Assembly (NCBI GenBank): GCA_937898535.1
Contig: CALDKP010000367.1
Location: 1-7,772 of the forward strand
DNA from: an uncultured Sphingomonadales bacterium
Lineage (GTDB): Bacteria; Pseudomonadota; Alphaproteobacteria; Sphingomonadales; Sphingomonadaceae
Direction of reading: 5' to 3'
Length of the DNA stretch: 7,772 nt
Shown: positions 1-6,874 of the stretch, piece by piece
Layout: every line of letters begins with the position of its first letter
Position numbering within the stretch: position 1 is the first letter of the stretch
Made by a program: the position numbers and the translations under genes
The notes under the pieces: model-generated
Databases searched by the model: none
What the model was told of the DNA's origin: nothing
Seen by the model: only the letters and a program-made list of their open reading frames with translations

Positions 1-629
1 ATCAAAACATCTGGCTTGAGCTTTGCTACTTCACCCGCGACGCGTTCTGCTTGGGCTAAACCATCTGCGGTGAGCTCTGGATCTAAAGCACCTACTCCTG
101 AGAATTTACGCGTTGGTGTGAGAACTGTTTCACCGTGACGCACCATGTAGAGCATTGTTGGAACTTCAGAGCTACGAAGTCTGTCTGTTAAGTAATTTTC
201 TTGGATGACCGCAACTGGCTTGTGAGCACTTCCGCCATCGAGCGCCTTATTGGCCAAACGATCTGCATGAGAGTTCTCATCACGCGGAATCCACTTGTAT
301 GTCACCAAGGATGGGCTGTGTGCATCGCGGCACTGCTTAGCAAGGTCGCGCATATCAGCATGCTTAATCTGCCAACGGCCAGACATTTGTTCGACAACGA
401 GCTTTGAATCCATTGCTACTTCAACTGTTGCCTCTGGGTCGAGTTGATGAATATGTGTCAGTCCTGCAAGTAATCCACTGTACTCGGCAACGTTGTTTGT
501 AGCAGTGCCGATCACATCAAAGAGCTCGGCCAAAATCTTCCCATTTTCTGAAACAACTGCGCCATACCCTGCTGGTCCTGGATTTCCTCGTGAACCGCCA
601 TCTGCAGTTAACTTAAAAGTACGTGCCAT
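1..629 (-). CDS. RNase HI–histidine phosphatase fusion protein (3' end beyond the window)
   Basis: Two-domain enzyme. The N-terminal ribonuclease HI cuts RNA in RNA:DNA hybrids, and the C-terminal histidine phosphatase (CobC/phosphoglycerate-mutase-like) removes phosphate from an unknown substrate. I translated it by hand because it runs off the left edge; 209 residues are visible. The RNase H domain covers about residues 5–130, with opening motif DGGSRGNPGP and catalytic carboxylates D10, E49 (in AEY), D74 (in MDSK) and D123 (in HADRLAN). After a ~25-residue linker the phosphatase begins with MVRHGET, where H165 of RHG is the phospho-acceptor, followed by a KFSG motif typical of CobC-like enzymes. 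The same fusion is known from actinobacteria (mycobacterial Rv2228c). The ATG at 629 lies 6 bases after the zinc-ribbon gene, so it is probably last or near-last in the operon. The phosphatase substrate cannot be told from sequence, and the rest of that domain is not visible. Confidence 0.93.
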   Translation of the reverse strand, partial: MARTFKLTADGGSRGNPGPAGYGAVVSENGKILAELFDVIGTATNNVAEYSGLLAGLTHIHQLDPEATVEVAMDSKLVVEQMSGRWQIKHADMRDLAKQCRDAHSPSLVTYKWIPRDENSHADRLANKALDGGSAHKPVAVIQENYLTDRLRSSEVPTMLYMVRHGETVLTPTRKFSGVGALDPELTADGLAQAERVAGEVAKLKPDVL

Positions 630-635
630 GGATCT

Positions 636-1361
636 TTACTCGCGCACCAAAATGCATCGGCACTGCTCGCATCGCACTACCTCTTCGGCCGGCAAAGTTG
701 AGATGCGAGCTACTTCGGTGGTGTTGATTGTCAGGTGGCAACCCTTGCACTCATTTCCCACCAGCGGTGCAGCGGCATTTCCATTGTTATCAGCTGCTAA
801 TTTCGTATACAGATCTTTGAGGTCCTGGGCGATTGGCGCAGCAACCGATGCTCGCTTCTCTGACACTGCATCGCGCTCGTTGATGATGATCGTCAGCGCG
901 TTCTCTCTCTTAATTTCAAGTTCTGCAATCTCTGCGTTGAGCTTCTCTTCTTCGCTGCTGAGCTCATTGATGCGATTTGTAATGCCATCTACCTGCATCA
1001 TGATTGCAAGTTCTGCCTCTTCGAGTTCGGCTCGGCGCTGACCGAGTGTCACAAGCTCGTGCTGAGTCTGCTCAAGTTCTTTTGGTGTTCCCGTACCTGA
1101 ATTAAGGCGAGCCTCATCGCGTTGAATGCGTGTGACGATTTGCTCGACATCGCCCTCTGCACGCGCGAGTTCGCGCTTTACATCGGTGCGTTCGGTCTCG
1201 GCTGCAATACGTAGATCACGGACATTGTTGCGCTTGATTGTTGTCGCGTTGAGAGCAGCTGACTCTGGAAGAGTTGCTTCACGCTGAGCCAATGAAGCTA
1301 GCTGGTCATCAAGTCGCTGGACCTCAAGAATTGCTTGCTGGTCGTGATGGGATGCTTTCAT
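636..1361 (-). CDS. C4 zinc-ribbon coiled-coil protein (zf-RING_7/DUF164 family, Rv2229c-like)
   Basis: 241 residues. Residues ~10–190 are rich in Glu, Lys, Arg, Leu and Ala in heptad-like order and should form a long antiparallel coiled coil. The C-terminus is a zinc ribbon with C205-x2-C208 and C231-x2-C234, ending CILVRE. This is the layout of the 'C4-type zinc ribbon domain' family, found next to the RNase H/phosphatase gene in mycobacteria and related to Helicobacter HP0958. The biochemical role in actinobacteria is unsettled; nucleic-acid or protein binding is inferred from the fold. I chose the ATG at 1361, not the longer in-frame start at 1442. It has an AGGAA-type ribosome site 8 bases upstream, overlaps the VKOR stop as ATGA (the usual sign of translational coupling), and begins where family similarity begins. 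Residues added by the longer start are antisense to VKOR coding. Confidence 0.9.
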   Translation of the reverse strand: MKASHHDQQAILEVQRLDDQLASLAQREATLPESAALNATTIKRNNVRDLRIAAETERTDVKRELARAEGDVEQIVTRIQRDEARLNSGTGTPKELEQTQHELVTLGQRRAELEEAELAIMMQVDGITNRINELSSEEEKLNAEIAELEIKRENALTIIINERDAVSEKRASVAAPIAQDLKDLYTKLAADNNGNAAAPLVGNECKGCHLTINTTEVARISTLPAEEVVRCEQCRCILVRE

Positions 1362-1972
1362 GCGAAGAGTTCCTGACCATATTTGAAGTAGATAGCGAGA
1401 ATGAGAACTGCGTATGTAACTGTGTAGAGAACTCGACCCCAACCGCGATCGAGGAATTCAACGAGAGAAGCATGACGTGCTTCCGAGAAATTCCAGATAT
1501 TTTCAAGAATCGCGACTCTTGTAATCGTTGAAAAGACTGTGACTGTAGAAATCGTGACAAGTAAGCACCATGGGCAGAGAGCGTGAATTACAAAGAGTGA
1601 TTGGGAAAGTAGCCACAGCGCAAAGAGCAAACCAAGCCCGTAACCCACATGAGCAACTCTCATAAATTTCCGTGGGAATATCACCAGCGATAGCCCTGCA
1701 ATTGCCACCGTAATGACAACAGGTTCAAGCATCAATCCAATAAATGAATTTGGGAATCCGAGAAGCGTTGACTGCCACGATTTAGCAACCTTGCCGCATG
1801 AGACAACGGCGTTGATATCACATGAGAGCTTGCTTGATGGAGATCCAGCAAGCTTTACCGCATCATAAGAAAGAACCAAAGAAGCAATCAGAGAGAGAGT
1901 CGATGAAACAAGCATCGCCCAGTAGGTCTTGCGATAAGCGCGCAAACGTTCGACGGTGCCAGTTTCAGACAT
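1358..1972 (-). CDS. VKOR-family membrane thiol oxidoreductase (vitamin K epoxide reductase homologue)
   Basis: 204-residue integral membrane protein. Bacterial VKOR homologues reoxidise a periplasmic/extracytoplasmic DsbA-like protein and pass the electrons to quinone, so they drive disulfide formation; actinobacteria use VKOR instead of DsbB. The sequence shows the four family cysteines: loop pair C51 and C59 (CDIN…VSCG) and the CPWC active site C133/C136 (in ALCPWCLL). Hydrophobic segments lie at about 18–38, 75–99, 107–128, 132–152 and 181–197, which fits the four- to five-helix fold. It is a stand-alone VKOR domain: no fused thioredoxin domain follows. The start at 1972 lies 9 bases after the GNAT stop, and the stop overlaps the zinc-ribbon start by 4 bases, so it is mid-operon. 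The ribosome site is weak, which suggests translational coupling. No DsbA partner is visible in this piece. Confidence 0.93.
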   Translation of the reverse strand: MSETGTVERLRAYRKTYWAMLVSSTLSLIASLVLSYDAVKLAGSPSSKLSCDINAVVSCGKVAKSWQSTLLGFPNSFIGLMLEPVVITVAIAGLSLVIFPRKFMRVAHVGYGLGLLFALWLLSQSLFVIHALCPWCLLVTISTVTVFSTITRVAILENIWNFSEARHASLVEFLDRGWGRVLYTVTYAVLILAIYFKYGQELFA

Positions 1973-1981
1973 GGCGCGAGT

Positions 1982-2662
1982 TTACCGTCTTTCGCAGTAA
2001 GTGAAGTTATGCATCAATCGGAAGCCGGTGCCCTTATAGAGGCGTTGAGCGCTCTCATTCTGATGTCTGACTCCGAGGCAGAGATACTTCTCTCCTAATT
2101 GATGGCCCGCAATTATGCACTTCTCCATCAATTGCTTGCCCAGGCCCCTGCCGCGCATTTCTGAATGCGTTGCTACTGATGAGATCACGATTCGACCGGA
2201 TTCCCATCGACAGAGAGCAGCGACTGCCGCCAACTTGCCCTCACTGATGACCTCAACCCATTGGATAATTTCGTCATTGCCTGGAAAGACAGACGAGTCA
2301 GGTGCATGAGACTTGAGAAAGGTATCTATCTCAGAATCACTCGATGTTGCAGCAGCGACTGCTTGGCCTTCGATAGTGGGCGCCCAATAAGAATCCCATT
2401 CGACGACTGCTTTAAATTCAACTGGAAGAGCTGCGATTCCGCAACTTTCCATTGAGAAGTTCTTCCAATCAGAAGGAATAGCGGGCGAAGGGCCGAGAGC
2501 GATTCCATATATGCCTTCATCCTCACGGCCTATTAAAAAATTCCCTGCATCATCAATATCTGCCTTGAGAAATTTTTCTCGGGGCACCCATGTTTCAAAG
2601 AAGGGCGATTGCGGATACCTCGCACGATATGCAGTTTGTGCAGTATCGAAATCAGCGATCAT
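1982..2662 (-). CDS. GNAT-family N-acetyltransferase
   Basis: 226 residues, soluble. The C-terminal ~90 residues carry the GNAT acetyl-CoA fold. Motif A contains R170-G-R-G-L-G175, the Q/R-x-x-G-x-G/A pyrophosphate loop, preceded by strand VISSVATHSEM. Motif B is NESAQRLYKGTGF at 202–214, with the Tyr often used as general acid. The first ~130 residues show no motif I can name; they could be a degenerate second GNAT fold, as in several two-domain actinobacterial acetyltransferases. The substrate is unknown, and small molecules and protein N-termini are both possible. The start is firm: ATG at 2662 overlaps the stop of the upstream VOC gene as ATGA. It reads into the VKOR gene 9 bases later, so it sits inside the operon. 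Confidence 0.88.
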   Translation of the reverse strand: MIADFDTAQTAYRARYPQSPFFETWVPREKFLKADIDDAGNFLIGREDEGIYGIALGPSPAIPSDWKNFSMESCGIAALPVEFKAVVEWDSYWAPTIEGQAVAAATSSDSEIDTFLKSHAPDSSVFPGNDEIIQWVEVISEGKLAAVAALCRWESGRIVISSVATHSEMRGRGLGKQLMEKCIIAGHQLGEKYLCLGVRHQNESAQRLYKGTGFRLMHNFTYCERR

Positions 2663-2808
2663 TGCGTTAGTGCTCGAAGAACACAGAATTCATTACCTTC
2701 AGGGTCGGCCATGACTATCCATGATGTTTTCTCGTAATCGCTCTGGCCAATTTCAATACGCGTTGCACCGAGTGCCTCGAGACGAGCAACTTCCGCCGCT
2801 TGGCCACT
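2659..2808 (-). CDS. VOC/glyoxalase-like domain protein, C-terminal fragment (5' end lost at a sequence joint)
   Basis: Hand-translated fragment of 49 residues, read up to an in-frame TGA at 2809–2811. It contains EVARLEALGATRIE followed by TSWIVMADPEGNEFCVLRAL, a typical end of a VOC-superfamily (Glyoxalase_6-like) domain; the Glu of GNEF is the usual C-terminal metal ligand position. Members are metal-dependent or metal-free small-molecule enzymes or binding proteins, and the substrate cannot be inferred here. The gene should continue ~70–100 residues further upstream, but that part is replaced by unrelated DNA at the joint. The last few residues at the upstream edge (SGQ) may not be native. 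The stop TGA overlaps the GNAT start by 4 bases, placing this at the upstream end of the visible operon. Confidence 0.82.
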   Translation of the reverse strand, partial: SGQAAEVARLEALGATRIEIGQSDYEKTSWIVMADPEGNEFCVLRALTQ

Positions 2809-2841
2809 TCATCGCGGATTCGATCCATCCGCGCCTTTTCG
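2809..2841. other. Sequence joint: actinobacterial DNA meets alphaproteobacterial purL
   Basis: To the left, the minus-strand VOC reading frame is good until about 2797–2808 and then hits a stop. To the right, PurL similarity starts abruptly at GGILRDVF (2841), in the middle of a conserved domain. The plus-strand frame in purL phase is open further upstream to 2721, but those residues are the antisense of the VOC gene and do not resemble PurL. GC content and codon usage also change here. About 30 bases between the two ends fit neither gene. The simplest explanation is an artificial join (assembly or library chimera). Confidence 0.85.
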
Positions 2842-4703
2842 GCGGCATCCTGCGCGACGTCTTCACCATGGGCGCGCGCCCCGTCGCCAACATGAACGCG
2901 CTGCGCTTCGGCCGCCCCGATGCGCCCAAGATGCGCCACCTGATCAAGGGCGTCGTCGCCGGCATCGGCGGCTACGGCAATTGCGTCGGCGTGCCGACCG
3001 TCGGCGGCGAAGTGAATTTCCACCCCGCTTACAACGGCAACATCCTGGTCAACGCGATGACCGTCGGCGTCGCCGATCAGGACAAGATCTTCTATTCCGC
3101 CGCCACCGGGATCGGCAATCCGATCGTCTATGTCGGCTCCAAGACCGGGCGCGACGGGATCCACGGCGCGACCATGGCCAGCGCCGATTTCGGCGAGGAT
3201 GCCGAAGCCAAGCGCCCGACCGTGCAGGTCGGCGATCCGTTCACCGAAAAGCTGCTGATTGAGGCATGCCTTGAACTCATGGCGTCGGACGCGATTGTCG
3301 CGATTCAGGATATGGGTGCCGCTGGCCTGACCAGCTCAAGCGTCGAAATGGCGACCAATGGCAAGGCCGGCATCATCCTCGACATGGACAAGGTGCCATG
3401 CCGCGAAGAGGGCATGACCCCCTATGAAATGATGCTGTCGGAAAGCCAGGAGCGCATGCTCATGGTGCTCAAGCCCGGCCGCGAGGAATTTGCGAAGGCC
3501 ATTTTCGACAAATGGGAACTGGATTTCGCGGTCATCGGCGAAGTTACCGACACGGGCCATATGGTGCTGACGTGGAAGGGTGAGGTCGTCTGCGACATTC
3601 CGCTTGGGCCGCTGGCCGAAGACGCGCCTTTATACGACCGCCCAGCGGCGTCGAAGGAAGAATATAAGGCATGGGCCAACGTCAAACCGCTTGGCGATGT
3701 TCCCGCCAGCACCGACATCGGCGCCGATTTGCTTAAGCTGATGGCAAGCCCGGATATCGCGTCACGCGCGTGGATTTGGCAGCAATATGATAGCCAGGTC
3801 GGCGGCGACACGGCGCAGCTTTCGGGCGGTGATGCAGCCGTCGTGCGCATTCACGGCACCACCCGCGCACTGGCGATGAGCACCGATTGCACCCCGCGTT
3901 ATTGCTATGCTGACCCGTATGAAGGCGGCAAGCAAGCCGTTGCCGAAACCTATCGCAACATCAGCGCGGTCGGCGCAACGCCGCTTGCGATCACCAACTG
4001 CCTCAACTTCGCCAACCCGCAGCGCCCCGAAATCATGGCGCAGATCGTCGGTTGCCTTGAAGGGATGGGCGACGCCTGCCGCGCGCTCGATTACCCAATC
4101 GTGTCGGGCAATGTGTCGCTCTACAATGAAAGCAAGGCCACCGGTGGTGGCAGCGCGATTTTGCCGACCCCAGCCATTGGCGGCGTGGGTGTGCTTGAAG
4201 ACGTCGGCAAGATGGCGACGATTGGTTTTAAAGCCGACGGCGACGGCATCTTCGTCATTGGCCATAATAATGGGCATCTTGGCCAGTCATTATGGCTGCG
4301 CGAACTGCATGGCCGTGAAGACGGCGCTGCGCCATCGGTCGATCTCGGCCAAGAACGGGCGCACGCAGAATTTGTCCGTCAGCTGATTCAAGACGGCAAG
4401 GTCAATGCGGTGCATGACGTTGCCGACGGTGGATTGCTCGTCGCCTTGGCCGAAATGGCATTGGCCAGCGGCAAGGGATGTGCGCTCGAAGAAATCGGCG
4501 ACGCCTTCACGGCGTTTGGCGAAGATCAGGCGCGCTATGTTGTGACCAGCGCCGCTGCGGACCAAATACAGGCCGCAGGCATTCCGATGACGCGGATTGG
4601 CACGGTTGGCGGAACGTCAGTCGCAGGGCCGGGCTTTGACGTGCCCATCGCAACATTGCGCACCGCACATGACAGCTTCTTTAAGGACTGGATGGAAAGC
4701 TAA
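2841..4703 (+). CDS. purL: Phosphoribosylformylglycinamidine synthase subunit PurL, 5'-truncated
   Basis: PurL uses ATP and ammonia supplied by PurQ to convert FGAR to FGAM, the fourth step of purine synthesis, in the cytoplasm and in complex with PurS and PurQ. The visible 620 residues match the small (~735-residue) PurL type without a fused glutaminase. Recognisable blocks: GGILRDVFTMGARPVANMNALRFG at the left end, VVAGIGGYGNCVGVPTVGGE, GDPFTEK (3231), the inter-half segment GGDTAQLSGGDAA (from 3801), DCTPRYCYADPYEGG (3885), GNVSLYNES (4107) and HDVADGGLLVALAE (4413). About 115 N-terminal residues are missing, including the conserved catalytic His region and the NHP motif, so this copy as shown could not be active. 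An open frame extends to an ATG at 2721, but that part is antisense VOC sequence and not native. The best family match by eye is Sphingomonadales. It converges on coq4. Confidence 0.96.
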   Translation, partial: GGILRDVFTMGARPVANMNALRFGRPDAPKMRHLIKGVVAGIGGYGNCVGVPTVGGEVNFHPAYNGNILVNAMTVGVADQDKIFYSAATGIGNPIVYVGSKTGRDGIHGATMASADFGEDAEAKRPTVQVGDPFTEKLLIEACLELMASDAIVAIQDMGAAGLTSSSVEMATNGKAGIILDMDKVPCREEGMTPYEMMLSESQERMLMVLKPGREEFAKAIFDKWELDFAVIGEVTDTGHMVLTWKGEVVCDIPLGPLAEDAPLYDRPAASKEEYKAWANVKPLGDVPASTDIGADLLKLMASPDIASRAWIWQQYDSQVGGDTAQLSGGDAAVVRIHGTTRALAMSTDCTPRYCYADPYEGGKQAVAETYRNISAVGATPLAITNCLNFANPQRPEIMAQIVGCLEGMGDACRALDYPIVSGNVSLYNESKATGGGSAILPTPAIGGVGVLEDVGKMATIGFKADGDGIFVIGHNNGHLGQSLWLRELHGREDGAAPSVDLGQERAHAEFVRQLIQDGKVNAVHDVADGGLLVALAEMALASGKGCALEEIGDAFTAFGEDQARYVVTSAAADQIQAAGIPMTRIGTVGGTSVAGPGFDVPIATLRTAHDSFFKDWMES

Positions 4704-4713
4704 GGCTTTCCAT
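4692..4713. terminator. Perfect 9-bp inverted repeat across the purL stop (possible bidirectional terminator)
   Basis: ATGGAAAGC (4692–4700) and GCTTTCCAT (4705–4713) pair perfectly around a TAAG loop that contains the purL stop codon. A smaller hairpin, GCTTC-AGCC-GAAGC (4723–4736), follows. The gap to the convergent coq4 stop is only 38 bases, so a hairpin terminator working in both directions is plausible. There is no clear T-run on either strand, so classic Rho-independent termination is uncertain. Confidence 0.45.
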
Positions 4714-4741
4714 TATCCCTCCGCTTCAGCCGAAGCAGGTG

Positions 4742-5518
4742 TTAAACGGCAGGCGCCAGCAGATTATACGGATCAATGCCGCCCGAACGCATCGCGGCAT
4801 GCGCGGCTTTGTAGGTCACTGGCTCCGCGATCCCCAAACGCTTGCGCGCGTCGGCCAAAGGCTCACGTAGCAAGGCGGCGATATCTTCCTGAACGATGTT
4901 CTTCGCCGCTTTGCCGATACGATAGCCTTCGTGGACGGCTTTCATAATCGGCGCGGATTTTGCGACGCGATATTTCAGTTCCAGTCCGCCGGCATAGGCA
5001 ATGAAGCCGACGCCGAGATTGTGGTTCTGCGCATAGGTAAAACCAAGCACGCATTGTTCACCCAGTGCGTCACGGCCATATCCGGTCAGGATGTGCAGCA
5101 TGTCATGGGTATCGCGCAAACGGTCGCCATAACGTTCAACCACATCGCCGAAATCGGGATAGGATGTCCGGAACTGGGCGTATTCCGCCTCAAGACCCGC
5201 CGCGCTCAAACCTTCGCGCTCCATGAATTCGACATAGGCACGGCCAACGGTACCGGCTGGCAGCTTTTTGATGCTGTCATGGTCATCGAGCATGTCGATG
5301 AGGCGCTCATTGCTTTCAAGCAATGCCTTACCCTTTGGTGTTTCCCAAAACTTCCGCGCCATTTCGCCGAACTTGCGGCCGCTGAGCGCCGCAATGATGT
5401 GAAACACCTGCTCGGTGTCTTCCTTATTCGCGATCAGCTTACGAAAATGACGCCACGCTTTCAGCGGCTGAATCTTGGCAGGTGGGCGATCAGGATGGGA
5501 GAAATACAGTTCGGTCAT
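4742..5518 (-). CDS. coq4: Ubiquinone biosynthesis protein COQ4 homologue
   Basis: 258 residues, no signal peptide. COQ4 proteins are needed for coenzyme Q synthesis; the eukaryotic protein organises the CoQ complex and has been linked to removal of the ring C1 carboxyl group with hydroxylation. The metal-site motif is clear: H138-D-M-L-H142 followed by E154 (HDxxH-x11-E, in RDTHDMLHILTGYGRDALGE). Other family-like blocks are AGTVGRAYVEFMEREGL (~88–104) and VLGFTYAQNHNLGVGFIAY (~157–175). An upstream in-frame ATG at 5569 gives 17 extra residues. I prefer 5518 because the protein from there starts MTELYFSHPDRPP, the start I expect for sphingomonad members. The upstream ATG also falls inside a TTGACA box that may be the promoter. 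The gene is divergent from DUF418 and convergent with purL. Confidence 0.88.
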   Translation of the reverse strand: MTELYFSHPDRPPAKIQPLKAWRHFRKLIANKEDTEQVFHIIAALSGRKFGEMARKFWETPKGKALLESNERLIDMLDDHDSIKKLPAGTVGRAYVEFMEREGLSAAGLEAEYAQFRTSYPDFGDVVERYGDRLRDTHDMLHILTGYGRDALGEQCVLGFTYAQNHNLGVGFIAYAGGLELKYRVAKSAPIMKAVHEGYRIGKAAKNIVQEDIAALLREPLADARKRLGIAEPVTYKAAHAAMRSGGIDPYNLLAPAV

Positions 5519-5545
5519 GGCGAATCCAAAGCTATTTAGATCATC

Positions 5546-5574
5546 GGGATATGCACTACCTACACTCATGTCAA
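5546..5574 (-). promoter_or_regulatory. Candidate coq4 promoter
   Basis: On the minus strand a perfect TTGACA (5574–5569) is followed after 17 bases by TATCCC (5551–5546), which is only a half-match to the −10 consensus. Transcription would start near 5540, giving a leader of about 20 bases before the ATG at 5518. This is consistent with the shorter coq4 start. The call rests on sequence resemblance alone. Confidence 0.35.
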
Positions 5575-5603
5575 TAACTAAAGTTTAACGCGCTGGACGG
5601 ACT

Positions 5604-5631
5604 TTGCGCAGTTCTGTATTAATGGGATAAT
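5604..5631 (+). promoter_or_regulatory. Candidate DUF418 promoter with extended −10
   Basis: TTGCGC (5604–5609), a 16-base spacer, then GATAAT (5626–5631) preceded by TGG, which makes an extended −10. A G-rich ribosome site (six G at 5635–5640) lies 4 bases before the ATG at 5645. The predicted transcript start near 5638 would leave only a very short leader that includes part of the G-run. Either the real start site differs slightly or the mRNA is nearly leaderless. Confidence 0.4.
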
Positions 5632-5644
5632 ACAGGGGGGTGCT

Positions 5645-6874
5645 ATGCAGACATCGGAAAGCAGGTACATTACGCTGGACGCCATGCGCGGCTTTGCAGT
5701 GATGGGCATATTGGCGATGAATATCATCGGCTTTGCGATGCCCGAGTGGGCCTATATCACCCCCGCGGCCTATGGCGGTGAAACCGTTGCCGACCGGATG
5801 GCATGGCTGTTTTCGTTTGTGTTCATCGATGGCAAAATGCGTGGGCTGTTCTCTTTATTGTTCGGCACGAGCCTGATTTTGATAACCGATCGTGCGTCGT
5901 CCAACGGTGAAAGCGCCGCGCAGGTGCATTATCGGCGCATGGCGTGGTTTGCTGTGTTCGGCCTCGTGCACAATTTCTTCATTTGGTATGGCGACATATT
6001 GTTCCTGTACGCGATGGCCGGGATGGTCGCGTTTTTGTTCCGCGACTGGGCGCCCGCGCGTTTGGTCAAATGGGCGCTGATTATCTTCGGCCTGGGGCTT
6101 GTCTTCTGGGGGCTGCAATTTGGCGGGCTGCAAATCCTGCAATATCTGGCGACCCAGCCGGATGCATCGGCGGATTTGGTGCGGCAGTATAATGATGTGA
6201 AATCGAACCCGGATTTCAGCTTTGATGTCCCGGCGCAGGTTGACCTGCACCGCGGGCCATATCTTCAGATTGTCGCGGATAAGCTGACCGCCTGGCCAGC
6301 ATTGTTTGGCACGGTCTTCATGTCGATGGCCGAAACGCTACCGTTGATGATGATCGGTATGGCCATGAACAAAAGCGGGTTCATTTTGGGCCGTTGGTCG
6401 CCCGCGGATTACCGCCGTTGGGCATGGCGGCTGGTACCGGCCGGTCTGATCGCGACTGGGCTGCTCGCATTGTGGATGATCGTGAACCGGTTTGATGCGA
6501 TTACGGCGCTTGCGATTTTCTTCTTCTGGGGGGCGATACCGCGTCTCATGCTGACCATCGGATATGCTGCGGTGCTGATTTTGCTCATCGCGCGTTTCGG
6601 CGGCAGTCCTGTGTTGTCGCGTGTCGCCGCCGCTGGACGCGCGGCCTTTAGCAATTATCTCGGCACCAGCGTGATCATGACGACCATATTTTATGGCTAC
6701 GGCTTTGGCCTATTCGGCGAAGTCAGCCGTCTTGGTCTGTGGGCATATGTGCTGACGATGTGGGCGGTGATGCTTTCATGGTCTCAACCATGGTTGAAAC
6801 AACATCGTTATGGTCCGCTGGAGTGGCTGTGGCGTAGCTTGGCGCGCGGACAGATGCAGCCGATGCGTCGCTAA
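5645..6874 (+). CDS. DUF418 / YeiB-family multi-pass inner-membrane protein
   Basis: 409 residues, the usual length for the family. The N-terminus RYITLDAMRGFAVMGILAMNI is the characteristic opening, with LDAxRG shared with heparan-α-glucosaminide/acyltransferase-3-like membrane proteins. Further family marks are KMRGLFSLLFG (64–74), AGRAAFSNYLGTS (330–342) and the C-terminal GPLEWLWRSL (390–399), the core of the DUF418 domain. Hydrophobic helices run through about 15–33, 52–80, 99–133, 141–168, 216–240, 262–281, 286–317, 338–356 and 364–380. The function is not established for the family; transport or transfer of an acyl group or a cell-envelope substrate is inference. The ATG at 5645 has a strong G-rich ribosome site. 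It starts 126 bases from divergent coq4 and ends 10 bases from the convergent hpt stop. Confidence 0.9.
   Translation: MQTSESRYITLDAMRGFAVMGILAMNIIGFAMPEWAYITPAAYGGETVADRMAWLFSFVFIDGKMRGLFSLLFGTSLILITDRASSNGESAAQVHYRRMAWFAVFGLVHNFFIWYGDILFLYAMAGMVAFLFRDWAPARLVKWALIIFGLGLVFWGLQFGGLQILQYLATQPDASADLVRQYNDVKSNPDFSFDVPAQVDLHRGPYLQIVADKLTAWPALFGTVFMSMAETLPLMMIGMAMNKSGFILGRWSPADYRRWAWRLVPAGLIATGLLALWMIVNRFDAITALAIFFFWGAIPRLMLTIGYAAVLILLIARFGGSPVLSRVAAAGRAAFSNYLGTSVIMTTIFYGYGFGLFGEVSRLGLWAYVLTMWAVMLSWSQPWLKQHRYGPLEWLWRSLARGQMQPMRR

Noticed and set aside
493..1041. Plus-strand open frame of 182 residues
   Set aside because: It is a Ser/Ala-rich shadow of the RNase H and zinc-ribbon genes on the other strand, with no domain motif.
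1362..1442. Longer start for the zinc-ribbon gene (268 residues)
   Set aside because: The extra 27 residues are an out-of-frame reading of the VKOR 3' end. The ATGA overlap and ribosome site support the ATG at 1361.
2721..2840. N-terminal 40 residues of the long open frame that continues into purL
   Set aside because: These codons are the antisense of the VOC gene plus joint sequence. They do not resemble any PurL N-terminus, so the native gene part starts at about 2841.
2795..2845. Natural horizontal transfer or a genomic island boundary as the reason for the composition change
   Set aside because: There is no integrase, insertion sequence, tRNA, direct repeat or attachment-like site. The joint truncates conserved genes on both sides, and the second joint does the same.
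3762..4277. Minus-strand open frame of 171 residues inside purL (and other antisense frames there)
   Set aside because: High-GC coding DNA leaves the opposite strand open. The residues are Arg/Ala/His-rich with no family resemblance.
5519..5569. Longer start for coq4 (275 residues)
   Set aside because: The added 17 residues do not look like the family start as I know it, and the ATG lies within a probable −35 box. It is possible but less likely.
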